A stretch of DNA of 19,224 bases from Planctomycetota bacterium (GTDB taxonomy: Bacteria > Planctomycetota > B15-G4): positions 1 through 19,224 of the forward strand of contig QNBX01000085.1 in NCBI GenBank assembly GCA_003644265.1, read 5' to 3'. Shown here one piece after another: positions 1 through 8,500 of this stretch. The notes under the pieces were generated by a model, which worked only from the letters and a program-made list of their open reading frames with translations, was not told the origin of the DNA and made no database searches. The first letter of the stretch is position 1, and each line of letters opens with the position of its first letter. A program made the translations under genes and the position numbers.

Positions 1-39
1 CCCCCCCCCGTCCCAGCCGATCGGCATCCCCTAGCAAAG

Positions 40-64
40 CCCCCCCCCCCCCCCCCCCCCCCCC
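40..64. repeat. 25-base poly-C tract
   Basis: An uninterrupted run of 25 C residues ends eight bases before the stop codon of the sulfatase-like gene. A second run of nine C occupies bases 1-9. Between them lies unremarkable sequence with no coding potential that I can see. Such a long pure homopolymer is unusual even in GC-rich DNA. It may be a sequencing or assembly artefact (poly-G reads), or a real slippage-prone tract. It lies outside the reading frame, so it does not affect the neighbouring protein. Confidence 0.9.
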
Positions 65-72
65 GCGCCGGC

Positions 73-1593
73 CTACAGGTAGCCCAACTGCTCGAGCGCC
101 TGTCGGTCCATCTGGCTCAATACGTCGTCGCCGGCCTGCAGGGCGCGGCTGCGGTGCCGCGACACCGCCGCGTCCAGGCGGCGAGTCAGCTCCGCAACCA
201 GCTCGGGGTGGGCGGCGGCGACGTCCTCGGTCTCGCCGGGATCGGCCTCGATGTCATAGAGCCGCACGACGTGCTCGAGGCCCTCGTAGTTGCGCTCGAT
301 GCGCACCAGCTTCCAGCGGCCGCGCTGCAGCGCCGCGCCCATGCAGCGCTTCCACCAGTCGACGTGAAAGAGGAGCTCACTGGGTTGTGCGCTGGGGGCC
401 GGAGCATCGCCCGCACCCCACGCCGCGCGGATGAGCGGCAGCAGCGAGCGGCCGTCTGCGTCCTGCGCGCTCAGGGGCTGGCCCACCACCTCCATGATGG
501 TGGGTGTCACGTCGGTCAGCGAGACGTCCTGGCTCACGCGCGCGCCGTGACGCTGCCCGGGCAACTTGACGTAGAGCGGCACCGACAGCAGCTCGCGGTG
601 CAACGAGTAGCCGTGCGAGAAGCCGCCATGCTCGAAGAGCTCCTCGCCGTGATCGGAGGTCAACACGATCAAGGCGCGGTCGTAGAGCCCGCGGGCGCGC
701 AGGTCTGCAAAGACCTCCGACACCTGGTCCAGGGTGTAGCGCACGGCGCTGTCGTACTGCTCCTCCAGGCTGGTGAGCATGGCCGCCGAGACCCGCTCGC
801 GGCGCGCGACGTCGCCCTCCTTGAGGATCGCGCGCATGGTGCTGCCGTAGTACGTGAAACCGCGCGCGGGCGCCCGGCCCAGCAGCTCGGCGCGCCGGGG
901 CTCGGGCACTTTGTACGGCCCGTGTACGTTCATGGGCTGCAGCCACACGAAGAACGGGTCGCTGCGTTCGTCGTCCAGCCAGCGCCGGGTGCGCCGCACC
1001 AGCAGCGACACGTCGTCGTAGGCGGTCGACTTGCCCTTGTGCGCCTCGAACAGATCGAAGCCCTGATCAAAGCCCAACACGGCGCTGGCGTTCTGGTTGT
1101 GGCTGAAGGCGGCCGTGTGCCAGCCGGCGTCCGAGAAGCGCTCGGCCAGGGTCGTGGCCTCTGGCGGCAGCGAGCGGCCGTGGCCGGTGGCGCCGTGCCG
1201 CAGCGGGTGCAGGCCTGTGAGGATGCTGGCCGTGCTCGGTGTGGTCCACGGCGACGGCGCCCAGCAGCGCTCGAAGAAGGTGGCCTCGGCCAGGAAGTCG
1301 TCGAGGCCGGCGGCGGTCTCGCGGCCGTGCCCGGCGTGGGACAGCCGGTCGGCGCGCAGGGTGTCCACCACCACCAGCACCACCGGCGTCCCCTTGCTGC
1401 GTGCGGCGGCGTCGGCGCCCTCACCGCAACCGGGCAGGGCGCCTAGCAGCGCGAGCCACAGCAGCACCCAGGGGGCGGGCGGGGCGCCTGGCAGCTCGCG
1501 CCATGGCCGCACCCCGGGCGCGGGCAGGGCGTCCGGCCGGGGCCACCCATCCGGTCGGGAACGGGCTGCAGGGCGAGGGCGGAGAGCGGCCAT
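73..1593 (-). CDS. Sulfatase-like (alkaline phosphatase superfamily) lipoprotein
   Basis: The protein has 506 residues. A hydrophobic segment at about 42-55 ends in the lipobox LPGC (Cys56), so it is probably a lipoprotein with a periplasmic or extracellular catalytic domain. Sulfatase-fold landmarks are VVVDTLRAD (metal ligand Asp77), SPWTTPSTAS at 114-123, NVHGPY at 222-227, SDHGEELFEHGGFSHG at 313-328 (metal-binding Asp/His), and a Lys344 in YVKLPG. The sulfatase signature normally has Cys (or Ser) two residues before the Pro, to be converted to formylglycine; here that residue is Thr117. A classical sulfatase mechanism is therefore doubtful, and a phosphoester hydrolase or transferase is possible. 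Substrate unknown. The ATG at 1593 gives a long, Pro/Arg-rich leader. A GTG at 1512 (residue 28) would give a more usual signal peptide of about 29 residues; neither has a clear ribosome site. The gene lies 123 bases downstream of trmFO on the same strand. Confidence 0.85.
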   Translation of the reverse strand: MAALRPRPAARSRPDGWPRPDALPAPGVRPWRELPGAPPAPWVLLWLALLGALPGCGEGADAAARSKGTPVVLVVVDTLRADRLSHAGHGRETAAGLDDFLAEATFFERCWAPSPWTTPSTASILTGLHPLRHGATGHGRSLPPEATTLAERFSDAGWHTAAFSHNQNASAVLGFDQGFDLFEAHKGKSTAYDDVSLLVRRTRRWLDDERSDPFFVWLQPMNVHGPYKVPEPRRAELLGRAPARGFTYYGSTMRAILKEGDVARRERVSAAMLTSLEEQYDSAVRYTLDQVSEVFADLRARGLYDRALIVLTSDHGEELFEHGGFSHGYSLHRELLSVPLYVKLPGQRHGARVSQDVSLTDVTPTIMEVVGQPLSAQDADGRSLLPLIRAAWGAGDAPAPSAQPSELLFHVDWWKRCMGAALQRGRWKLVRIERNYEGLEHVVRLYDIEADPGETEDVAAAHPELVAELTRRLDAAVSRHRSRALQAGDDVLSQMDRQALEQLGYL

Positions 1594-1716
1594 GTCCGCC
1601 CATCGACCAGCCCTGGCCGCGAGCTTGACCCGCAGTTGGCCGCTTTCGGGAGCAGGCCTTTCGGGGCGTGGCCCCTGGCGACGGCGGGCGACGGCGGGCA
1701 GCCGCGGGCCGGGGCC
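1594..1716 (-). other. Spacer between trmFO and sulfatase-like gene
   Basis: This 123-base gap contains a 10-base tandem duplication (1678-1687 and 1688-1697), a direct repeat CTTTCGGG (1643-1650 and 1658-1665), and a small GGGGC-GTG-GCCCC hairpin at 1663-1675. The hairpin could weakly attenuate transcription leaving trmFO, but it has no T tract. No promoter is convincing. Confidence 0.4.
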
Positions 1717-3333
1717 TCAGACCCCTTCGGGCCGGCCCGCGAGCACGGGCCCGAAGCCGCGCCGGCTGAGCCACGCGTCGAGGTCCACCAGCGCCCGCTC
1801 GGCCATGCGCTGCTTGCGCTCGCGCTTGGCCTTGACGCGCTCGGGCAGCGGCGGCACCAGCCCGAAGTTGACGTTCATGGGCTGGAAGTGGGCCGGGTCG
1901 GCCGCCGCCATCCAGGCCATCAGGGCCCCCAACATGGACGTGGGCGGCGGCGGCTCCCAGGCCCGCCCCGCGCGACGATCCAGCACGGCCAGCGCCGCCA
2001 GGATGCCGGTGGCCGCGCTCTCGGCGTAGCCCTCCACGCCCGTCACCTGACCGGCAAACCAGACCTGACGTCGGGCCTTGAGCGACAGATCAGGCCCCAG
2101 CACCTCGGGGCTGTTGATGAACGTGTTGCGATGCAGGGACCCGAGGCGCACGAATTCCGCCTGACCCAGCCCCGGGATCAGCCGGAAGATGCGCGCCTGC
2201 TCGCCGTAGCGCAGCTTGGTCTGAAAACCCACCAGGTTGTAGAGCTGGCCGGCCTGGTCCTCGCGCCGCAGCTGCACCACGGCGTAGGGGCGCCGGCCGG
2301 TGCGCGGGTCGCTCAACCCCACCGGGCGCATGGCGCCGAAGGCCAGGGTGCGCCGGCCGCGCGACGCCAGCTCCTCGATGGGCATGCAGCCCTCGAAGTG
2401 ACGCAGCTGCTCGAACTCCTTGGTGGGCACCACCTCCCCCGCCAACAGCGCGTCGAGGAAGGCGTCGTACTGCTCCTCGGTGAAGGGGCAGTTGAGAAAG
2501 TCGGGCTCACCGCGCCCATAGCGCGAGGCCTCGAAGATGACGCTGCGGTCGAGCGACTCCGCGCTGACGATGGGCGCGATGGCGTCATAGAAATACAAGC
2601 GGGAGTCGGGGAGCGGGGTGGGGCCCGTTGCAGCGGACGGCTCGCGGGGCTCGCCGCCGCTGAACCGGGCTTGGGCGTTGTCGAGGAGGCCGGATGGCTG
2701 CGAGGCAGCGGGGTCGCTGTCGGCGGCGCCCTCCTGCTTCTCCTGCTTCTCTTGGCCCTCCTGCCCCGACCCGCCAGCCGCCGCGCCACCCGCTCCGCCG
2801 GCGTGCGCGGCGATGACGCGCTCGATGTCGGCGGCCAGGGCGTCGCTGGTGAGCGGGCCGGTGGCGACGATGGCCTGGCCGTGCTCGGGCAGCGACGTGA
2901 GCTCCTCGCGCACCAGCTCCACGCCGGGCAGGGCGCTCACGCAGGCGGTCACATCGGCGGCGAAGGCCTCGCGGTCGACGGCCAGGGACGAGCCGGCGGG
3001 CACGGCGTGGCGCTTGGCCGCCGCCACGACCAGGCTGCCCATGGCCTCCATCTCGGCCAGCAGCAGGCCCTTGGGCGTGGCGTGGATCAATGAGCCCAGC
3101 GAGTTGCTGCAGACCACCTCGGCCAGCTGATCGCTGGCGTGGGCGTCGGTCTTGCGTACGGGCCGCATCTCCACCAGGCGCACGGGCACGCCGGCGGCGG
3201 AGAGCACACGCGCGGCCTCCACGCCGGCCATGCCGCCGCCCACCACCAGCACGGGCTCAGCGGGGTCGACCGTAGAGCTCTCGGCTGCCGCATGCGTGGC
3301 GGCAGCGCAGCCCTCACCGCGCGTGGCGCTCAT
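1717..3333 (-). CDS. trmFO: Methylenetetrahydrofolate-tRNA-(uracil-5-)-methyltransferase TrmFO
   Basis: TrmFO is the folate- and FAD-dependent enzyme that makes 5-methyluridine at position 54 of tRNA, in the cytoplasm. The 538-residue protein carries the FAD Rossmann motif VVGGGMAGVEAA (30-41), EMRPVRKTDAH (55-65), the conserved EVVCSNSLG (Cys75) and RHFEGCMPIEE (Cys316), ATGPLTSDAL (157-166), LYFYDAIAPIV (246-256), and the C-terminal FAGQVTGVEGYAESAATG (426-443) and NVNFGL (487-492). The two cysteines correspond to the two functional cysteines of Bacillus TrmFO, which is about 435 residues long. Most of the extra length is a low-complexity insertion at about 176-244, rich in Gly, Ala, Gln, Glu and Lys, placed just before LYFYD. 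The N-terminus is also about 20 residues longer than usual. The ATG overlaps the recQ stop as ATGA, so translation is probably coupled. Confidence 0.95.
   Translation of the reverse strand: MSATRGEGCAAATHAAAESSTVDPAEPVLVVGGGMAGVEAARVLSAAGVPVRLVEMRPVRKTDAHASDQLAEVVCSNSLGSLIHATPKGLLLAEMEAMGSLVVAAAKRHAVPAGSSLAVDREAFAADVTACVSALPGVELVREELTSLPEHGQAIVATGPLTSDALAADIERVIAAHAGGAGGAAAGGSGQEGQEKQEKQEGAADSDPAASQPSGLLDNAQARFSGGEPREPSAATGPTPLPDSRLYFYDAIAPIVSAESLDRSVIFEASRYGRGEPDFLNCPFTEEQYDAFLDALLAGEVVPTKEFEQLRHFEGCMPIEELASRGRRTLAFGAMRPVGLSDPRTGRRPYAVVQLRREDQAGQLYNLVGFQTKLRYGEQARIFRLIPGLGQAEFVRLGSLHRNTFINSPEVLGPDLSLKARRQVWFAGQVTGVEGYAESAATGILAALAVLDRRAGRAWEPPPPTSMLGALMAWMAAADPAHFQPMNVNFGLVPPLPERVKAKRERKQRMAERALVDLDAWLSRRGFGPVLAGRPEGV
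2602..2808 (-). repeat. Low-complexity insertion within trmFO
   Basis: These bases encode about residues 176-244 of TrmFO. The segment is Gly/Ala-rich, then has repeated Gln-Glu-Lys (QEGQEKQEKQEG, 191-202), then is Pro/Ser-rich. The frame stays open through it and the flanking sequence matches TrmFO on both sides, so it is an in-frame expansion and not a frameshift. Confidence 0.85.
2605..2644 (-). repeat. Copy 1 of short sequence shared with recQ 3' end
   Basis: On the plus strand, GTCGGGGAGCGG (2605-2616) and GCGGACGGCTCG (2633-2644) occur in the same order as in the recQ tail at 3390-3435. They encode EPSAATGPTPLPD here. Confidence 0.6.
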
Positions 3334-5330
3334 GGCGACCAGGCCTCGGAGGCGTCCGGGTCGTAGTCGGCCTCGGGGTTGGAGCTGGGGTCGGGGAGCG
3401 GCTCGTCGGCGGGCGACATCGCGGCGGACGGCTCGGCAGCCGCCTGGGGCTCAGCCTGCTCTTCCTCGTCATCACCCGGATCGAGCTGACCTGAGATGAC
3501 GGCCAGGAAAGCGGCGCCGTAGCGCTCGACCTTGGCGGGCCCGACACCCTTGACCTCCAGTAGCTCGGCCTCGTCGCCGGGGCGCGCGCTCACCAAGCTG
3601 CGCAGGGTGGCGTCGGAGAACACGACGTAGGCCGGCACCTTGCGCGACTTGGCCAGCCGCGTGCGCAGCGTCCGCAGCCGGTGGAACAGGCCCTCGTCGT
3701 CGCCGGACAGCTCGACCTCGTCCTCGGGAGCCACGCCCTCGCCTGCCCTCGCGCGCGGTGAGCGTCGGCGTCGGCGCTTGGGCGCGGCCGCCGGGGCCGC
3801 ACGCCGTGGCGCACGCGGCTCGGCCATCAGGAACTGCTCGCCGCCGTTGAGCACAGGCCGGCAGGCCGGAAGCAGGCTCAGCACCGAGTAGCCCGCCAGG
3901 TCGCGGTGCAGATAGCCGCGCGCCACGAGCTGCCCCATCAGCGCGACCCAGGTGGCGCGCGGCGTGCCCTTGCCGATGCCCCAGGTGGAGAGCTGGTCGT
4001 GCCGGTTGTTGAGCACGCGCTCGGCCTCGCTGCCCAGCAGCACGTCGATCACGTATTGGGCGCCGAAGCGCTGCCCGGTGCGCGACACGCACGACAACGC
4101 CATCTGCGCCATCTCGGTGGCGTCGATCAGCGCGCGCGGGCTGTTGCAGCTGTCGCAGTTGCCGCAGTCGCCCGGGTGTGACTCGCCAAAATGCCCCAGC
4201 AGGGCCGCGCGGCGACAGGTGACACCCTCGGACCAGTCGATCATGGCCGAGAGCTTGGCGCGCTCGATGCGCATGGCGTCGTCGTCGCTGCCCTGATCGA
4301 TCAGCCGCGCCTGGCGCGCCGCGTCGCCCGGAGCGTAGAGCAGAAGGGCCTCTGCGGGCTCGCCGTCGCGGCCCGCGCGCCCGGTCTCCTGGTAGTAGGC
4401 CTCCACCGAGCGGGGCAGGTCGAGATGCAGCACCCAGCGCACGTCGGCCTTGTCGATGCCCATGCCGAAGGCGACGGTGGCCGCCACCACCGTCAGACTG
4501 CCCGCCAGAAACTCCCGCTGCACGCGGTTGCGCGTCTCCCCTGCCAGGCCCGCGTGGTAGGCGTCGGCCTCGTGCCCGGCCCGGCACAGGGCCACCGCCG
4601 CGGCCTCGGCGCCCTTGCGCGTGGCGCAGTACACGATGCCCGGCTGCCCGCGGCGCTGCGAGGCAAACGCCACCAGCTGCTCGGCCCCGCGCAGCTTGTC
4701 ATCCACCGCATACGAGATATTGGGGCGGTCGAAGCCGGCCGAATAGAGCGGCGCATCATCCAGGGCCAGTCGCGCGCGCACGTCCTTGCGCGTGGTCTCG
4801 TCGGCCGTCGCCGTGAGCGCCACCAACGGCAGCTGCGGCAGGCGCTGGCGCAGCTCTCCCAGGCGCGCGTACTCCGGCCGGAAGTCGTGACCCCAGAGCG
4901 AGACGCAGTGGGCCTCATCGATGGCCAGCAGCGCCAGCTCGATACCCGACAAGCGCGCCAGGAAATCCTCGCTGGCCAGGCGCTCGGGCGACACATACAG
5001 CAGGTCGAGCTCGCCGGCGTGCAGCCGCGCCAGCACGCGCCGGGCCTGGCCGCCGTCCAGCATGGAATGGTAGGCCGCGGCCGCCACGCCGCGCTGCACC
5101 AGGGCTCCCACCTGATCCTCCATCAGCGCCAGCAGCGGCGAGACCACCAGCGCCGTGCCGGAGCGCAGCAGCGCCGGCACCTGATAACAGAGGCTCTTGC
5201 CGCCTCCGGTGGGCATCAGCACGAAGGCGTCGCCACCGGCGACGACACGCTCGATCACGTCCTCCTGCTGGGGGCGGAAGGCGTCGTGACCGAAGGTCTC
5301 ACGCAGGATCTGTCGGGCTTCGGTGCTCAT
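3330..5330 (-). CDS. recQ: ATP-dependent DNA helicase RecQ
   Basis: RecQ is a 3'-5' superfamily 2 helicase of recombination and replication-fork repair. The 666-residue protein has motif 0 FRPQQEDVI (18-26), Walker A MPTGGGKSL (39-47), DEAH (138-141), the aromatic-rich loop LWGHDFRPEY (145-154), ALTATA (171-176), and motif VI QETGRAGRDG (314-323). The zinc cysteines are Cys372, 389, 392 and 395, with the family spacing. An RQC winged-helix region spans about 400-500 and one HRDC domain about 545-612. The Arg/Lys-rich linker (518-527) before HRDC and an acidic Pro/Ala/Glu tail of about 50 residues (618-666) make it longer than E. coli RecQ (about 609). Leu145 replaces the usual Gln of SQWGHDF. 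The ATG at 5330 has no clear ribosome site. The stop overlaps the trmFO start by four bases, so the two form an operon. Confidence 0.97.
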   Translation of the reverse strand: MSTEARQILRETFGHDAFRPQQEDVIERVVAGGDAFVLMPTGGGKSLCYQVPALLRSGTALVVSPLLALMEDQVGALVQRGVAAAAYHSMLDGGQARRVLARLHAGELDLLYVSPERLASEDFLARLSGIELALLAIDEAHCVSLWGHDFRPEYARLGELRQRLPQLPLVALTATADETTRKDVRARLALDDAPLYSAGFDRPNISYAVDDKLRGAEQLVAFASQRRGQPGIVYCATRKGAEAAAVALCRAGHEADAYHAGLAGETRNRVQREFLAGSLTVVAATVAFGMGIDKADVRWVLHLDLPRSVEAYYQETGRAGRDGEPAEALLLYAPGDAARQARLIDQGSDDDAMRIERAKLSAMIDWSEGVTCRRAALLGHFGESHPGDCGNCDSCNSPRALIDATEMAQMALSCVSRTGQRFGAQYVIDVLLGSEAERVLNNRHDQLSTWGIGKGTPRATWVALMGQLVARGYLHRDLAGYSVLSLLPACRPVLNGGEQFLMAEPRAPRRAAPAAAPKRRRRRSPRARAGEGVAPEDEVELSGDDEGLFHRLRTLRTRLAKSRKVPAYVVFSDATLRSLVSARPGDEAELLEVKGVGPAKVERYGAAFLAVISGQLDPGDDEEEQAEPQAAAEPSAAMSPADEPLPDPSSNPEADYDPDASEAWSP
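3390..3435 (-). repeat. Copy 2 of short sequence shared with trmFO insertion
   Basis: The 12-base words GTCGGGGAGCGG (3390-3401) and GCGGACGGCTCG (3424-3435) recur here in the same order as at 2605-2644, with six more bases between them. They encode EPSAAMSPADEPLPD in the RecQ acidic tail. Confidence 0.6.
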
Positions 5331-5543
5331 GAGGCAGGGGGCTGTGTCCCAGGGGACAGGCGGCGGGCGGGAGTGAGGCGGCCGGGGTCAACATCACGAC
5401 GGCCGCAGCGGCGCGCCATTTCATGTCGGGTCGCTTCCAGGTTCAAGTCGTGTCGTCCGACACAGCTGGATTGAACCATCTGATCCAGGCAGGCAGGCTG
5501 ACCGCCCCCTGTTCGATCAGGGCCAACCACACGGGAATCCAAT
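5331..5543. promoter_or_regulatory. Divergent promoter region, recQ and secreted modular protein
   Basis: This 213-base spacer lies between two divergent starts, so it should contain promoters in both directions. It is less GC-skewed than the genes near 5440-5480. I find no convincing -35/-10 pair. It contains the inverted repeat listed separately and no open frame that resembles a gene. Confidence 0.5.
5450..5463. promoter_or_regulatory. Inverted repeat, possible operator
   Basis: The sequence GTGTCG-TC-CGACAC is a perfect inverted repeat with six-base arms and a two-base centre. It lies about 80 bases upstream of the ATG at 5544. Its place between divergent genes fits a regulator site, but nothing identifies a protein that binds it. 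Confidence 0.3.
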
Positions 5544-8500
5544 ATGCGTCTACTCACACGTCTTGCCGTCAGCCTGTCTCTGATGGCGTTCGCGCTGCCC
5601 AATGCCCTCCAGGCCCAGCTCGTCGTGGCCGAGATGAACCCGGGCGACAGCCTCACGGGTGAGATCAGCTCCGAGACCGATGTCGACATCGTGCGCATCG
5701 AGACCGTAGCGGGCGCGGGCCTGACGCTCAGCGTGGCCGGCAAGGGCAAGGTCAACCTGTTGCCCGTGATCGAGCTGGTGGACACCAGCGACGACTCCGT
5801 GGTGGCCCAGATCACGGCCACCAAGAAGAAGGCCCTGCTCAAGCTGGCCAACGCGGACAAGGGCGAGGGCCTGCCCTCCACCGGCACCTACGAGGTGCGC
5901 ATCAGCGGCGCCGACGGCACCACAGGCGCCTACAGCTTCAAGTTCACGGAGAAGCTGCCCAAGGCTGTCAAGAAGCAGGACGTCACCGAGGAGCTGCTCA
6001 ACGGCGCGCAGATGAGCGTCGAGTTTGACGCGGTGGCCGGCTTCGAGACCAGCATCACGGCGCAGCTCGGCAAGAAGTCGCCCGCCGACCCGGACGTGCC
6101 CACGCTCACGGACCCCGATGACGCCGACGTCGAGATCCCCGAGGGCTCGCTCAAGTCCAACAAGAAGGGCAACAAGCACACGCTCAAGAAGATCGCCCTG
6201 ACCAAGACGGGCACGCACACCGTCACGGTCGGCAACGAGGGCGAGGACGGCGGCCTGCGCATCAAGCTCACGCTCAAGCGCGGCAAGTACAAGAAGCGCA
6301 AGCTGACCGAGCTGACCGTGGGCGAGACCCAGACCAGCTCGCTCGCGGGCGTGGTCAAGGGCAGCGCCGACGGGCAGGGCCTGGCCGGCGTGGGCGTGTC
6401 GGTGATCGAGCCGCCACAACAGCTGACGAGCCCAGCGCTGGGCGCGCCGCACGTCGTGCTGGCGGAGACGCAGACCGACGCCTTCGGCAACTTCGTGGTG
6501 CAGGGCCTGCCCGCGGGCGAGGTCGAGATCATCCTGGACGGCAGCTCCGCCACCAACGCCGGCAAGGCCGCCTACAACACGCTCATCATCATGGCCACGG
6601 TGGCCTCCGTGGGTGCCTCCGAGATCCCCCAGGCCATCGTGCTGGCGGACCTCAACAACCCCGACTCCGCCACCCAGGACCTCTCCACCAGCGCCGGCGT
6701 GACCAACGAGGAGATCGACGCCGAAGGCCAGGGCAGCAAGATCATCGAACTGTTCGGCCCCGTGGGCACGGCCATCATGGTGGGCGGGGCGCCGGCCGAC
6801 GGCATGCTCGACATCAACGTCACGCCCGTGCCGGGCGACCAGATCCCCATGCCCCTGCTGGACGGCAACGGCGACCCCTTGGACGGCGGCAGCTTCGTGA
6901 CCGTGCAGCCGCCCAACGCGGAGTTCGACACGAGCGGGCTCATGTTCAGCGGCGCCGAGGGCCTGCTCCAGGGGCTCGACATCACCTTCCCCAATGACCG
7001 CGGCTTTGCGCCGGGCACGCTGGTGGACGTGTGGTCCTTCGACCACGACGCGGGCGAGTGGGTCAACCGCTCGGCCCAGACCGGCCAGCAGGGTCAGGTC
7101 AGCGGCGACGGCTCGGTGATCGAGGCCCAGGGCGTGATCGTCAAGGGCGGCTGGCACGCGCCCGTGCTGCCCATCGACGTCGCCTGTGCCACCACTCTCA
7201 CGGGCCGCGTCGTGGACATGAACACCAACCAGCCGGTGCCGCGCGTGACCGTCGCCACGGACCTGGGGCAGTTTGCCAGCACGGACGCGAACGGCGTCTT
7301 CAGCATCGTGAGCGTGCCGGCGTATCAGCTGCCCAGCAACCCGTGCATCCCCATCGGCGTGGTGCTCAGCGCCGTCACGCCGGTGGACTTCGGCGGCGTG
7401 ACCGGATCTGCCAGCGTGAACGCCGGCGCCATCGTGGCTGGCGGCAGCACCGACGTGGGCGACATCCTGGTGGACATCCCCGCCAAGGGCACGCTCTCGG
7501 GGCTCGTGACCGACAACGGGCAGCCCGTGGTGGGCACCAGCGTCGACGTCAGCGGCGCGGAGACGCGTCAGTTCATCACCGACGCCAACGGCCGCTTCTT
7601 CGGCAGCTGCATGCAAGCCGGCAGCTACGTGGCCGCGGTCACCTTCGCCGACGACACCAACCCCACGCAGGTGGCCTTCGGCATCCAGGCCAACAAGCTC
7701 ACCACGATCAACGTGCAGACGGCCGGGGGCCAGGGCAAGAAGACCATCACCGTGTGTGTGCTGAGAGCGCCGGAGCAGCTGTTCGGCGACTGGGCCCCGC
7801 AGCCCGGCGCGCAGGTGACCCTGGTGGGCAGCGACGCCGCCAGCGCCGCCGGCCTGTTCGGCAGCACCAACAACCAGGGCCAGGTCACCTTCACCAACGT
7901 CAACCCGCCCTACACCATCACGGCTCAGCGTGACGCCGTGATCTTCGAGGACGGCGAGCTGCAGGTGCTGCGCCAGGCCACGACGGTGGTGGGCGTCTCA
8001 CCCAAGAGCGCCAAGTTCATGCTGCCTCTGACCATCGACTTCGATGAGAGCGGCGCGGGCAACGACCTGAACGACGCCTTCATCGAGGGCGACCTGACCA
8101 ACCTCCTGGTCAATGGATTCGGCCAAGGCGACAGCTTCGGCTACATCAGCTATGAGGTCGCCATCATGGAGGCCAGGCCCGAGACGGAGGACGGCTTCCA
8201 GGGCAACCTGTTCGTCAATCAGGACGGCAAGGGCGGCGGCACGTTCAACGGCAGCATCCCCTCGGGCCGTGACATGCACCTCGTCCTGCGCCAACGCGAG
8301 GGCCTGCAGCTGCCGATCGACGACGAGAGCAGCGTCTACGTGGACATGACCACCGCGGCCATGTTCGAGCTCTTTGTGCCCGCCGTCGGCCCGGGCGAGA
8401 CCATGGTGGTGGACTTCGACTTCGCCGACGCCATCCCCTTCGACCGCGAGGTGAACCTGCAGGTCAACAACCTGCCCGCCATCGAGACCTACATGGGCTA

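Noticed and set aside
154..1446. 430-residue plus-strand open frame opposite the sulfatase-like gene
   Set aside because: Its translation is rich in Ala, Arg, Gly, His and Gln without any domain, while the opposite strand has clear sulfatase-fold motifs. It is a shadow frame of high-GC coding DNA.
1636..3093. 485-residue plus-strand open frame opposite trmFO
   Set aside because: Compositionally biased shadow; the TrmFO motifs on the minus strand are unambiguous.
5550..7616. 688-residue minus-strand open frame opposite the secreted modular protein
   Set aside because: His/Ala/Gly/Arg-rich with no fold signature; the plus strand has a signal peptide and repeated domain motifs.
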